Source: RH2-MAG17b sp050745265 (GTDB lineage Bacteria; Acidobacteriota; Terriglobia; UBA7540). From it: a stretch of DNA of 64,000 bases. The stretch lies in NCBI GenBank assembly GCA_050745265.1, contig JBOGKE010000015.1:1-64000 (forward strand). The letters run 5' to 3'. Position 1 is the stretch's first letter; each line of letters begins with the position of its first letter. A program made the translations under genes and the position numbers. Shown piece after piece: positions 33,702-43,119 of the stretch. The notes under the pieces were generated by a model that saw only the letters and a program-made list of their open reading frames with translations, made no database searches and had not been told where the DNA came from.

Positions 33702-35294
33702 CTAGTGCGCGGCCATGGGTCCTTTGCGCGGACGCATCCTCTTCATCAGGAACATCAGCGGGATCATGGCGACGCAGATGTAGGCGAGCAGCTTGAAGAC
33801 GTCAATAAAGGCGAGCATCGCGGATTGTCGCAGCAATTCGCTGTAGGCGAGCCCGCGCGCCTGATCGAGCGCCTGCGTCGCGCTTGATCCTGCCGCCCGA
33901 AGCGTGTGCGAGGCCCCGCTCAGCATCGACTGGTACGCGGAACTGTAGGGCGTGAGGTTGCCCACCAGAATGTTCTGGTGCAACTGCGCGCGGCGCGCCT
34001 GCAGCGTGGTGACGATCGAGATGCCCACGCTGCCGCCGATATTGCGCGCCACGTTGATCAGCCCCGTGGCGTTGTTCGTCTTCTCCCGCGGGATAAAATA
34101 GAATGCCATCACGTTGATCGGGACGAAGAGAAAGCCCAGCCCGCCGCGCGAGATGCACCAGATGAGGATGAGGGTCACGAAAGACGTCGTAAGGTTGATG
34201 TGGGACAGTTCCGTCATGCCGACGGCCAGAATCCCGAGACCGAACACCACCAGCCAGCGTGCCTCACACTTCCCAAGCAGCCATCCGACCAACGGCATCG
34301 TGAACATGGTGATCACCGCGCCGGGCGAGAGCACGAGTCCGCTCAGCTCGGCGGTGTAGCCCATCAGCGTCTGCACCAGAATCGGCAGCAGGACGGTGGT
34401 TCCGTAAAGCACCACGCCGAGCGCGAACATGGTGAACGTCGAGACGGCAAAGTTTTTGTCCCGCAGAAGGCGCAGGTCGATGATCGGCTCTTTCTGCCGA
34501 AGCTCCCAGACCACTACGCCCACCAGCCCGATCACCGCAAGGACGGTCGCAAGCACGATGAAGTGTGATCCAAACCAGTCGTCTGTCTCGCCCTTATCGA
34601 GCATGATCTGCAGGAACCCAAGTCCCACGCTCAGCAGCCCGAGGCCGATGAAATCGATTTTGAGCCCCTGCTTCAGACTCTTGCGAACCAGGTACGGCGG
34701 GTCTTGAATCAGCGTCGAGGTCAGCAGGAGCGAGACGATCCCCACGGGAATGTTGATGAAGAAAATCCACCGCCACGAGTAGTTGTCGGTGATCCAGCCG
34801 CCGAGCGTTGGTCCGATGATGGGCGCCACCACAACACCCATGCCATAAACGGCCATCGCCATCCCCTGCATCTTCTGCTCAAAGCTTTCCACCAGGATGG
34901 CTTGCGAAACGGGTTGCAGTCCCCCGCCGCCGGCGCCCTGAATGACCCGCAGCACGACCAGAATCGGCAGCGAGGGCGCGAGGCCGCACAGAAATGAACT
35001 TACGGTGAAGATCGCGACGCAGGCCATGTAAAAGCGCTTGCGGCCGAAGAGGGTTGAGAACCAGCCGGTGAGCGGCAGCACGATAGCGTTCGAGACCAGG
35101 TAGGAGGTCAGCACCCAAGTGCTTTCGTCGACGCTCGCCGAGAGGCTTCCGGCGATGTGCGGCAGCGCGACGTTGGCGATGCTCGTATCGAGCACCTCCA
35201 TGAAGGTCGCCAGCATCACCGTGCAGGCGATGACCCAGGGATTGATGTCCGGCTTCCACTCGGACTTCGCGACGGTTTGTGCTTGGGTGGCCAA
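33702..35294 (-). CDS. MFS drug efflux transporter, DHA2 family (EmrB-like)
   Basis: This 530-residue protein with about fourteen transmembrane segments is the inner-membrane proton antiporter of an EmrAB-TolC-type tripartite pump. Motif blocks are MEVLDTSIANVALPHIAGSL (helix 1), STWVLTSYLVSNAIVLP, WFSTLFGRKRFYMACVAIF (motif A) and the antiporter motif C VVVAPIIGPTLGGWI. It is the last gene of a minus-strand run TolC, EmrA, kinase-like protein, EmrB. A spacing of 185 bp from the kinase-like gene leaves room for a separate promoter. The natural substrate is unknown: uncouplers and hydrophobic drugs are typical for the family. Confidence 0.93.
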   Translation of the reverse strand: MATQAQTVAKSEWKPDINPWVIACTVMLATFMEVLDTSIANVALPHIAGSLSASVDESTWVLTSYLVSNAIVLPLTGWFSTLFGRKRFYMACVAIFTVSSFLCGLAPSLPILVVLRVIQGAGGGGLQPVSQAILVESFEQKMQGMAMAVYGMGVVVAPIIGPTLGGWITDNYSWRWIFFINIPVGIVSLLLTSTLIQDPPYLVRKSLKQGLKIDFIGLGLLSVGLGFLQIMLDKGETDDWFGSHFIVLATVLAVIGLVGVVVWELRQKEPIIDLRLLRDKNFAVSTFTMFALGVVLYGTTVLLPILVQTLMGYTAELSGLVLSPGAVITMFTMPLVGWLLGKCEARWLVVFGLGILAVGMTELSHINLTTSFVTLILIWCISRGGLGFLFVPINVMAFYFIPREKTNNATGLINVARNIGGSVGISIVTTLQARRAQLHQNILVGNLTPYSSAYQSMLSGASHTLRAAGSSATQALDQARGLAYSELLRQSAMLAFIDVFKLLAYICVAMIPLMFLMKRMRPRKGPMAAH

Positions 35295-35478
35295 TTAAAC
35301 TTTCGTTACGCGTCCGCGCGCCTACGCCAGCCGAGTTAGCCGGCGCACAACCTTCGCATTTGCGGTCGCGCGAAGCGGCACTATCCAGAAAGGTTTAGCC
35401 TACCCCCCATGGTCCCCTTCGGGGACTCGCAGACCCGAACAGCAGGGTCTGCGCCAGCCCTACGGATTCATGTCGCGT

Positions 35479-36102
35479 TCACGGTTGTTGTTCAAGCAGC
35501 GTGATCTCGTGCAGGATCATCTTTACGACCGCCTCGTCGCCGACTTTTGAGTTCAGCATCAGGTGGTAGAGGTGGCGCGTGGGCCAATCCATGGCGTAGT
35601 ACTTCTTAACGAAGGTGGCCCGGTCGCGATCGATGCTCGTGATCAACTCGATCGCTTCGGCGTCGCTCTTCCCGAGCGCCGTGACGCGCCGGATTTTCTC
35701 TTCGAGCGGAGCAAAGATAAACACGCTCAACACGTCGCTGCGGTTGCGAAGGAAATAGGGCGCGCCCCGTCCTACGATCACGCAGCGGCCTTCGGACGCG
35801 GCGCGTTCCATCAGTTCCTGCATCATTTCCACCAGCCGGTCGGCGTCGAAGCGCTCGAGACCCGTCACCGGAAGGCCGCGCTCGAAGCTGCCGCGCATGA
35901 AAACTTTGGCGAGCCGGTAGAAGAGCGTGTCCACGCGCTCCTCGCGGTGCTGAACCGCCTCGGCGTCCACCTGGAGCACGCGCGCGATCTCGCCCGTCAG
36001 CGCCTGATCCCACAGTATCCAGCCCAGGCTCGTTGCCAGCTTCTCGGCGATCGCGGCGCCGCCGCTGCCGTATTCTCTTTCGATCGCGACGATGCGAACC
36101 AT
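35479..36102 (-). CDS. Cytidylate-kinase-like family protein
   Basis: This 207-residue P-loop protein is of the cytidylate kinase-like family. It starts VRIVAIEREYGSGGAAIAEKLA, with the AREYGSGG-type loop the family shows in place of a classical Walker A. It continues with LGWILWDQALTGEIA, CVIVGRGAPYFLRNRSDVLSVFIFAP and IDRDRATFVKKYYAMDW. True CMP kinases are somewhat different, so the phosphoryl acceptor is uncertain. The gene is placed between the EmrA-like and EmrB-like pump genes on the same strand, a surprising position. The 69-bp spacer to emrA is a word repeat, which suggests a rearrangement. Confidence 0.85.
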   Translation of the reverse strand: MVRIVAIEREYGSGGAAIAEKLATSLGWILWDQALTGEIARVLQVDAEAVQHREERVDTLFYRLAKVFMRGSFERGLPVTGLERFDADRLVEMMQELMERAASEGRCVIVGRGAPYFLRNRSDVLSVFIFAPLEEKIRRVTALGKSDAEAIELITSIDRDRATFVKKYYAMDWPTRHLYHLMLNSKVGDEAVVKMILHEITLLEQQP

Positions 36103-36105
36103 CGA

Positions 36106-36168
36106 ATTTATTCATTGAACCATCGGGCCATTGGAGCAATGAAACAATGATCCAATCACTCGATGACG
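36106..36168 (+). repeat. AT-rich word repeat between emrA and the kinase-like gene
   Basis: It is composed of ttcattgaacc, ccattggagc, gaaacaatga and tccaatcactcgatg. This is the same style as the repeat at 3465-3526. It fills the whole spacer between the two genes. Confidence 0.55.
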
Positions 36169-36171
36169 CAA

Positions 36172-37446
36172 TTACTTGATCCTCACCTTCGGCTCGACGG
36201 ACATGCCGACGCGCAGCAGGTGCTGCGGGTCCTGCCCTTTGTTGAACAGAATGCGCACCGGGACGCGCTGCACCACCTTCACGTAATTGCCCGTGGCGTT
36301 CTCCGGCGGCAGCAAACTGAATTGAACGCCGGTCGCGCCCGCAATGCCGTCGACGCGGCCGCTGTAATCGCGGCCGAACGCGTCCACGTGAATCGTTGCC
36401 GCCTGGCCGACGCGCATCTGGCGCAACTGCGTTTCCTTGAAGTTGGCGGTGACCCAAATATTCTCGGTAGGAACGACGGCCATCAGCGCCTGGCCCGCCG
36501 CAACGTTTTCGCCCGCCACCACCACGCGGTGACCGATGATCCCGCTCACCGGCGCGATGATCGTGGTGTACTGAAGGTTCAGCTGGGCTTGCTGGAGCGC
36601 CGCCTCGGCCGCCTGCACCTGCGCCGCCGCGGCCGCGGCGCGGGCGCGTGTCACGCGTAGCTGCTGGGGCCGTGTATTGGCGTTGCTCAGCGCCGCCGTC
36701 GCCTGAATTGCGCGGCTGCGGGCCTGCGCCACCTGCTGCTCGGCTGCAGCGGCGGTGGCCTGCGCGCCCGCAACCGTGGCGGCGCTCGCCTTGGACTCCG
36801 CCACGGCATCGTCGTATTGCTGCCGCGAGATTTCCTGCTTGGCGACCAACTGGGCGTAGCGCTTCAGATCGTCCTGCGCCTTGACGTTGTTGGCTTCTTC
36901 CGCCGCGAGTCTTGCCTGCGCAGCTTGATATTGTCCCTGCGCGGCCTCGATCCCTGCTTGCGCGCTCGCCACGTCCGCCTGCGCGGAGTGCACCTCGGTC
37001 ATCGTGTTGACGGAATTGATCGGCACTCCGACTCGCGCCGCCTGAGCAGCCGCCTCAGCATTCGCGACCTGCGCCTTTGCGCGGTCGAGCGCCACTTGAT
37101 AATCCGTCTTGTCGAGCTCAACCAGCACGGTTCCTTTATCGACGTACTGCGTGTTCTCAACCGGGACGGCTGTGACGTGCCCCGGAATGCGCGAGCTGAT
37201 GGCATACACATAGCCGTCGATTTCGGCGTCATCTGTTGAGACCCAGCCCGCGTAATGGCGCCAGACGAGCACCGCGATGATTATGATGATCACGGCCGCG
37301 ACCGCGACGGGCCATCGGCGGCGGCGCCGGGGCGGAGCGGCCCGCGGGTTGTCCGGGCTCGATCCGGCCGCATGAGGCGAGGCTTCGCCCGTCGCGCGCT
37401 GCGGCTCCGCTTCCCTCGTCTTCGGCTGTTCGGTTCTTTGCGCCAT
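36172..37446 (-). CDS. HlyD/EmrA-family membrane fusion protein
   Basis: This periplasmic adaptor links the EmrB-like pump to the TolC-like channel. The 424-residue protein has a Pro/Arg-rich cytosolic start and one transmembrane segment (WPVAVAAVIIIIIAVLVW). YVYAISSRIPGHVTAVPVENTQYVDKG is the lipoyl half-motif. A long Ala/Gln-rich coiled-coil hairpin spans about residues 110-270. The second lipoyl half IIAPVSGIIGHRVVVAGENV is followed by the beta-barrel NIWVTANFKETQLRQMRVGQ. It is separated from the TolC-like gene by three bases only, so the two are coupled. Confidence 0.93.
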   Translation of the reverse strand: MAQRTEQPKTREAEPQRATGEASPHAAGSSPDNPRAAPPRRRRRWPVAVAAVIIIIIAVLVWRHYAGWVSTDDAEIDGYVYAISSRIPGHVTAVPVENTQYVDKGTVLVELDKTDYQVALDRAKAQVANAEAAAQAARVGVPINSVNTMTEVHSAQADVASAQAGIEAAQGQYQAAQARLAAEEANNVKAQDDLKRYAQLVAKQEISRQQYDDAVAESKASAATVAGAQATAAAAEQQVAQARSRAIQATAALSNANTRPQQLRVTRARAAAAAAQVQAAEAALQQAQLNLQYTTIIAPVSGIIGHRVVVAGENVAAGQALMAVVPTENIWVTANFKETQLRQMRVGQAATIHVDAFGRDYSGRVDGIAGATGVQFSLLPPENATGNYVKVVQRVPVRILFNKGQDPQHLLRVGMSVEPKVRIK

Positions 37447-37449
37447 ACC

Positions 37450-38919
37450 CTACCTTCCTCCCAGGTACGTGAGGACAGCGGTTTCAGCCACGCCCGAAGC
37501 CCGCGCTAACGCCACCTTCGCCAGGTTGTCTTCGTAGAGGCTCGTGATGTAAGCCTCGTTCGCGCTCGCCACCGCGTCCTGCGCTTCGACGACTTCGATG
37601 TTGTCCGCCACGCCTGCCGAGAACCGGTCTCGCGCCTGGGCGAGCGTTTGGCCGGCAAGATCGACGCTGCTCTTCGCCACGGCCACCTGCTGGGCAGCGG
37701 TGTTCAGGTTGATCAGAGCGGTCCGCACGTCGTATTCGATCTGCTCCTTGAGGTTTGCAAGCTGCTCCTGCTGCTGGTTCACCTGCGCGTCGGCCTGGAT
37801 GAGCTCGCCGTGAATCCGGCCGCCCTCGAACAAGGGAAGCTTCAGCGTTCCCATAACCGCGAACGTCTCATGAGAGTTCGAAGGAGTGAGGCCGATATCG
37901 CCGAAATTTCCGTTGAAGTCGATCGAAGGATAGCGCTCCGCGAGCACGGCGCGCCGATGCTCTTCGGCCGCGCGCAGGGACGCCAGCGCAGCCTTGTAAT
38001 CCGGGCGGTTCGCGTACGCATCGCTCAGGCTTTTTTCGAGCGTCACTCCCGCGGTGGGTGAATACGTTGTCGGCGTGGTCAGCGTAAATTCCTGCGCCTC
38101 CGGCAGCCCGATAACCCGCGCCAGATCGAGCTTCTCCGTGGCGAAGTCGTTCTGGGCCGAGATTAACTGCTCCTGCCGCGATTGAAGCTCCACCTGAGAG
38201 CGCAGCGAGTCGATTTGCGGCGTCAGCCCGGCGTGAAGGCGGTCGACCGCTTGCTGATAGAGCGCCTGGGCCGTGTTGACTTCAGCCTGCGCGGTGACGA
38301 CGCGGGTCTTGCCCGCGCTCGCCAGCAAATAGGCATTGCCCGCCACCAGCACCACCATGTTCCGGGCGTCTCTTGCGGTGTACTCCGCCGCCTCGACCTG
38401 CTCGCGCGCGGCGCGGTGATTGCGTAACGCGTTCAAATCGAGCACGGGAGCTTTCACGCTCGCGCGCGCGTCGAAGGTGTTGAACGGCCCTACGATCACG
38501 GGAAATCCGGGGAACGCGTTCGCCGGGAAGCCGAGTGCTTCGAGGTTGATCTGCTGCCGGGTTTCGGTGACGCTGCCGTTCAGATTCGGCAGGAGCTTGC
38601 TCAGCGTTTCCCATCGCTCGCCCCGCGCCTGGGCGGTCAACTGCTCGCTGAGGAGAATGCCCAAATTGTACTTCAACGCGCGCTCAATCGCGTCGCGGGC
38701 GGAAAGGGGAATCGTTCCTGCGGTTGCTTTCCCCGGCGGCACGCTCCCCGTAAGCGGGTTCTGTTGCGAATTGGCGCTCATCGACGCGGCGGAGGCGACC
38801 TCGGAGCCGAGCGTTCCGGGCGCGGCCTGGACTTGGGCCTGGATGAGCACCGCATTGAGCAGCGGCAGAAGGAGCGCAACAACTGCGATCGTCCGTGCTC
38901 GACTCACCGTGTCACTCAT
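37450..38919 (-). CDS. TolC-like outer membrane efflux protein
   Basis: This outer membrane channel of the tripartite pump has a signal peptide (ARTIAVVALLLPLLNAVLIQAQVQA). Two OEP repeats follow: DAIERALKYNLGILLSEQL with the helical stretch after it, and YANRPDYKAALASLRAAEEHRRAVLAERYPSI with its own. A central EAAEYTARDARNMVVLVAGNAYLLASAG helix is also present. I start at the ATG at 38919 (MSDTVSRARTI) because the signal peptide begins there. The frame is open to 39024. It is the first gene of the operon, so the operon promoter should lie in the 38920-39832 region. Confidence 0.9.
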   Translation of the reverse strand: MSDTVSRARTIAVVALLLPLLNAVLIQAQVQAAPGTLGSEVASAASMSANSQQNPLTGSVPPGKATAGTIPLSARDAIERALKYNLGILLSEQLTAQARGERWETLSKLLPNLNGSVTETRQQINLEALGFPANAFPGFPVIVGPFNTFDARASVKAPVLDLNALRNHRAAREQVEAAEYTARDARNMVVLVAGNAYLLASAGKTRVVTAQAEVNTAQALYQQAVDRLHAGLTPQIDSLRSQVELQSRQEQLISAQNDFATEKLDLARVIGLPEAQEFTLTTPTTYSPTAGVTLEKSLSDAYANRPDYKAALASLRAAEEHRRAVLAERYPSIDFNGNFGDIGLTPSNSHETFAVMGTLKLPLFEGGRIHGELIQADAQVNQQQEQLANLKEQIEYDVRTALINLNTAAQQVAVAKSSVDLAGQTLAQARDRFSAGVADNIEVVEAQDAVASANEAYITSLYEDNLAKVALARASGVAETAVLTYLGGR

Positions 38920-39065
38920 AATGGCCGTCACTCCGTCAATGGAGTTTGTAGCGGAGCGTTCGCCGTTCAGAGGCTGCGGCTTTTGGCTCTCCGCTGATAA
39001 GCCGCCGTCCAGCGCGCTGTACACGCGTCGGCGGTTAGAACGCGGTTAGGATAGCGAGGAGACGA

Positions 39066-39082
39066 TGTGGCATTATGCCACA
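39066..39082. promoter_or_regulatory. 17-bp palindrome upstream of the efflux operon
   Basis: TGTGGCA-TTA-TGCCACA has perfect 7-bp arms around a 3-bp centre. It lies 147 bp upstream of the TolC-like start. A TetR- or MarR-type operator is a reasonable guess for an efflux operon, but no such regulator gene is in the window. Confidence 0.3.
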
Positions 39083-39105
39083 CTCCATTGATTCTAAAGG
39101 CTTGC

Positions 39106-39290
39106 TAGGCTTCGTTCCGTAAGTTTTTGCCGTCGCTCCGGTTGTGCCGGCGGGCCGGGCGCCGCGGGTCGGGCCAGAGTGCCAGACTGCCTGCCGACGC
39201 TGTAAGCGGATTTCGCAGGCGTGGCGCCGTCCTGCGTTGCGCGCTCTCCCGTCGCCCATTCTAGCGTCAACTGATGAGAATTGGGAGACA
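39106..39290 (+). repeat. Dispersed repeat, copy B (partner at 8391)
   Basis: It begins with TAGGCTTCGTTCCGTAA, identical to 8391-8407, and ends around GAGACAAATGAGA, similar to the block near 8496. The middle is 70 bp longer than in copy A. Confidence 0.45.
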
Positions 39291-39832
39291 AATGAGATAG
39301 CTGAGACAGAGCCTCGCAGCCGGAGCATATCCCGCTTCCTGAGGTCGGCGATTCCCGGAATGGCGCTCGGCCCGCAGACCCTCAACTGAGCGCCCATTCG
39401 ATAGATGCACGACAGCCGCGTTTCGGCACGGGCAGACTGGAGGCGATTGAGCGGCGCGACAGCGATTGCTGCGCGCGACTCGTGCTTCGCCCTTGGCCGG
39501 CGACCGAGGATAGCGCGCGGCTCCGGCGTGTACCGCTGCTCTACGCGCCAGGAAGCTTGGCCTCGACCGGAACCCACGCCGCGCACCGCTGGGCTGTCGA
39601 TACGGTCAACTGAGGCTGCTAGCCGCAATCAACCCGTAACTGCGGTAACTGCCCTATTGAAATGCCACCGTCCAGAAAGTAGAGTTCGCATGGTGGTAAT
39701 CGTGGAGGCAGACCGCGGACGCTGCGGCGCTTCACCTCGCCACCGGCTGCTTTGGCGCAACCTAATACTACTGCCGAGCGGCTCGCGATCATCAAAGGTT
39801 CCTCGCTATTATCTCTGCTTCCGGAGGAAAAC

Positions 39833-42800
39833 ATGGACTCGGACGCTTCTTCGCAAAGAGCGCGCGCCCCAAAGCGCGCGCGGGGGAACCGGCTGGTGGC
39901 TGTCGCGCCAATCTTCATTCGGCACTCATCATGGTCCCGCGATCGCAAAAGCACTGACGGCGGCTGCACCCTGCTGCTGCGGCTTGCGGCCGTTTCGCTT
40001 TTGTCTCTCTTGTTCACCGCGCCCGCGGTAGCGCAGGTCACGGCGACGATGACAGGGCCGATGCTCGGTGGCGCTAATTGGACAGGATCGAGCACTTGGA
40101 CCTGCACTCCGGCGCTTTCGCCATGCGTGCCGAATAACGGCACGCCGTCCGGCACAACATACAACGTGATCGACACTTCCATGGTCATTCTCGACAACAA
40201 ATCAAGTCTCTCGAGCGTCACCGTCAGCGGCATCAGCGGCCAAGGTTTTCTCCAAATTAACAGTGGTGAAGTGTTAAACACGGTCGGCGATCTTACAACG
40301 GAAATCATTTATGTGGACACATCTGAAGGGCCGGGCGGGAGCACACTGAGCGTGGGAGGAAATCTTACAAGCACCGGGATCATAGATATTGGATCTGGTG
40401 ACATACGGTCCAGCAACAGCAAGCCGAGCACGGTAAACGTGTCGGGAACGTTCACACCTAACCCTGCGCTTGGACCTGGTAATGATGGACTACAAATGAT
40501 TGGGGGCAAGAGTTCAAGCTCGCTGTCTCTCCTGAACGTGGGCGGCGCAGCCCCCGCCACCCTTGTAGGCACATACAGTCTCTGGGGCAATACGGGCGGG
40601 GCTCTGCTGAGTTATGGAAGCGGTCAGATCACGTCCATCGGCGAAGGGAATCTCGTCAACTTTAATAAGGCCGGCTACTTAAGTATTGTGGGCGCGAACG
40701 CATTCGTACAATCGGGGGGCCAGAGCGGCAATAGCGCACTGAATGGTTTGAGAGAAATTGCGAACCCCCTCAGTGTCCTTGGGCTGTCGGATGGGGCGAG
40801 CGTGACCACGAGCGGGGCGCTTACGAACAACGGATACATCGGCGTCGGCTCCAGCGGCGATCCGAATGGGACCTCACTTCATGTGGGCGGGAATCTGACG
40901 AATGCTGGGATGATTCAGGTCGGCTCGAACTCTACCATGACGGTGAACGGCACGCTCAATGACACCGGCGGCGAGTTGGTCGTCTACGGAGGTGTGAGCG
41001 GAGGAAACTCGACGGTCACGGTGGCCGGTTCGGCGCCGAGCGTTTTGACAGGAAGTATCGACGTGCAAGGCCCAGGACTCTCTGCGGAAGGCGACGCGGT
41101 GCTGAACTACGCCGGGGGAGGAGAAATCACGCAGCTCGGGGATGGTGGCGTGCATAACGGGTATGTCGACCTGGAAGGCACGAATGTGTTTGTCGAGTCG
41201 GCGGGCGCGAGCGGGAATAGCGCGCTGAAAAACCTGGCAACAATTGACACCAACAGCCAGCTGGTGTTAGCCCGCGGAGCGACGCTGACGACCTCTGGGT
41301 CGCTCGCAATCAATGGCGGGGTGTTGTTCGTAGGAGATAACTACAGCGGAAAGGTGAGCACGCTTAATGTGAACGGTAACATCACGCAAGCGGGGGGCGG
41401 GGACTCCACCACTGGTACAGACATCATCCTAAATGGCGTCATTAACGTCGGCGACGGCTCCTTCACGCAATCGGGGAACACAACGAGGGTGAACGGTACG
41501 CTCAAAGGGGCGAACGTAGTGATCAACGGCGGAGCTCTTTTCGGCACGGGCAACATCACTGGCAACGTGACGGTTGGGAGCTCCGCGGAGATCGGAACTG
41601 GCGCTTCGAAGGTTTCCGGAACGCTTAACATCTCGGGTTCGCTCACTCTCGACGGAACACTACAAACGACGATCGATTATTCCGGTGCGGGAGCGTTGAA
41701 TATCGGCGGGAGTTTGACGCTCGGCCCGGACAGCAGTCTGGCTGTTTCTTTGAATACTCCTGCGTACACATCTCCCGGCACGCAATTCACGATAGCGACT
41801 TTTTCGGGAATGCCCTCGGGTACGTTTGGCCCCATTGCGAACAACACGTTCAACGGCGGGACCGAGTACTGGACTCTCGGCTATAACGATGGAAGTCTCG
41901 TGCTGACAGCCATGAGCGCAACGACCACGGTGACCGCGACTTGGAAGGCTAGTTCCGGCAACTGGGCGAACGCCGGTGAGTGGAGCTGCGAGCCGGGGGC
42001 GGCGAATTGCGTTCCGAACAACGGCACTCCGCCGGCAACTCCGCCGGCAACGGTCTACGAGGCAGTGACCAATTCTCCAGGCAATACGCTGACGGTTTCA
42101 GGCGCTGAAAGCGTGGCAACGCTGACGCTCAAAGCTGGGACACTCGATATCGCCCCGCTAGGCACTCTGAACCTGACGGCAGAACCCGGCGGCATCACCG
42201 ACATTCCGGCGGGCTCTGGGCTTGCCGTAGAGGGACACTTCGGCGCCGGTTCCACCAACGGCTTGGCGGATCTCACGTCCCTCGGAGGATCGCTCAAGAC
42301 TGATAACGGGCTCACCACGTTTGTGGCGCCGACCGGCTCGGCACCCACCCTTACGATCGCCGATACCGGCAGCTTGTCAGTGGCGTCGGTTGCAACAAAC
42401 CTCATACTGAACGGCAGCATTAGCACTGCGGGCGCGGTAACTGTTGCTAGCGGCGCCACACTCCAGCCAGCGGTGTCATACGTTCAGTCGGCCGGCACGA
42501 CCGATATAGACGGCACCCTGTGGACGGGCAATGTGGAAATTGCCGGGGGCTCTCTGACGGGCACGGGCAAACTCATAGGTAATTTCTCAAATTCCGGCGG
42601 CGTTGTCGAGCCGGGAGGCGCGGGGCATGGAGGCGTTCTTACGATAACGACGCCTCCCGTACAATTCGGGGTACCCGGGTCCTTCACGCAAGGCTCGGGC
42701 GGTACGTTAATGGAGCAAATCTTCGGCGGCGCGGCGGGCGAGTACGGCGTGCTGGACATCGGCGGGACAGCAAGTCTTGCGGGCACGCTCGACATCAACC

Positions 42801-43072
42801 TGAACAACTTTCTGCCGGGGGATGATGAGCAATTTGTGATCCTCGATGCGACCGGCGGGCTGAGCGGCACGTTCCCAACGATCAATGGCCTTGATTTTGG
42901 TCCGGGAAACGCGGACTTCTGGAGCATCGCCTACGGACCGAACACCGTCACCTTGACCGCAAACGTCAGCACGACCTCGCCGACGCCTGAACCGGCCTCG
43001 TTGCTTTTGTTCGGCACGGGTTTGATCGGCTTTGGCTGGCTCGCCCGCCGAACGCTGCGTGCGCAGGCGTAA
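39833..43072 (+). CDS. Large secreted repetitive PEP-CTERM protein
   Basis: This 1079-residue exported protein is rich in Gly, Ser, Thr and Asn. A long charged n-region of about 45 residues (SQRARAPKRARGNR..) precedes the hydrophobic signal LLLRLAAVSLLSLLFTAPAVAQ. The body is a parallel-beta-helix-like series of VGGNLTSTG / VNGTLND / VSGTLNISGSL turns. It ends with the sorting tail PTPEPASLLLFGTGLIGFGW then ARRTLRAQA, the PEP-CTERM signal cut by an exosortase. Two unit types are duplicated inside: a start-like NWTGSSTWTC..PCVPNNGTP and NWANAGEWSC..NCVPNNGTP, and a SGNSALNGL / SGNSALKNL segment. GGAGG 6 bp before the ATG at 39833 fixes the start. A matrix or surface polymer role is likely. No exosortase is in the window. 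Confidence 0.85.
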   Translation: MDSDASSQRARAPKRARGNRLVAVAPIFIRHSSWSRDRKSTDGGCTLLLRLAAVSLLSLLFTAPAVAQVTATMTGPMLGGANWTGSSTWTCTPALSPCVPNNGTPSGTTYNVIDTSMVILDNKSSLSSVTVSGISGQGFLQINSGEVLNTVGDLTTEIIYVDTSEGPGGSTLSVGGNLTSTGIIDIGSGDIRSSNSKPSTVNVSGTFTPNPALGPGNDGLQMIGGKSSSSLSLLNVGGAAPATLVGTYSLWGNTGGALLSYGSGQITSIGEGNLVNFNKAGYLSIVGANAFVQSGGQSGNSALNGLREIANPLSVLGLSDGASVTTSGALTNNGYIGVGSSGDPNGTSLHVGGNLTNAGMIQVGSNSTMTVNGTLNDTGGELVVYGGVSGGNSTVTVAGSAPSVLTGSIDVQGPGLSAEGDAVLNYAGGGEITQLGDGGVHNGYVDLEGTNVFVESAGASGNSALKNLATIDTNSQLVLARGATLTTSGSLAINGGVLFVGDNYSGKVSTLNVNGNITQAGGGDSTTGTDIILNGVINVGDGSFTQSGNTTRVNGTLKGANVVINGGALFGTGNITGNVTVGSSAEIGTGASKVSGTLNISGSLTLDGTLQTTIDYSGAGALNIGGSLTLGPDSSLAVSLNTPAYTSPGTQFTIATFSGMPSGTFGPIANNTFNGGTEYWTLGYNDGSLVLTAMSATTTVTATWKASSGNWANAGEWSCEPGAANCVPNNGTPPATPPATVYEAVTNSPGNTLTVSGAESVATLTLKAGTLDIAPLGTLNLTAEPGGITDIPAGSGLAVEGHFGAGSTNGLADLTSLGGSLKTDNGLTTFVAPTGSAPTLTIADTGSLSVASVATNLILNGSISTAGAVTVASGATLQPAVSYVQSAGTTDIDGTLWTGNVEIAGGSLTGTGKLIGNFSNSGGVVEPGGAGHGGVLTITTPPVQFGVPGSFTQGSGGTLMEQIFGGAAGEYGVLDIGGTASLAGTLDINLNNFLPGDDEQFVILDATGGLSGTFPTINGLDFGPGNADFWSIAYGPNTVTLTANVSTTSPTPEPASLLLFGTGLIGFGWLARRTLRAQA

Positions 43073-43089
43073 TCGAGCACAACCCCTTC

Positions 43090-43119
43090 AGCGGCGGCCT
43101 CCCGGCCGCCGCTTTTTTT
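43090..43119 (+). terminator. Rho-independent terminator after the PEP-CTERM gene
   Basis: A 10-bp perfect stem AGCGGCGGCC/GGCCGCCGCT with loop TCCC is followed by seven T. It lies 18 bp after the stop codon at 43072. Confidence 0.92.

Larger units (their letters stand above)
38920..39832. other. Long intergenic region between efflux operon and PEP-CTERM gene
   Basis: These 913 bp are between divergently oriented genes and contain no frame I can support: the frames present (39035-39628 minus, 39405-40031 plus) are Arg/Ala-rich shadows. Visible structure is the palindrome at 39066-39082, the dispersed repeat copy at 39106-39290 and the Shine-Dalgarno sequence of the PEP-CTERM gene. Regulatory sites for both genes are expected here. 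Confidence 0.5.
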
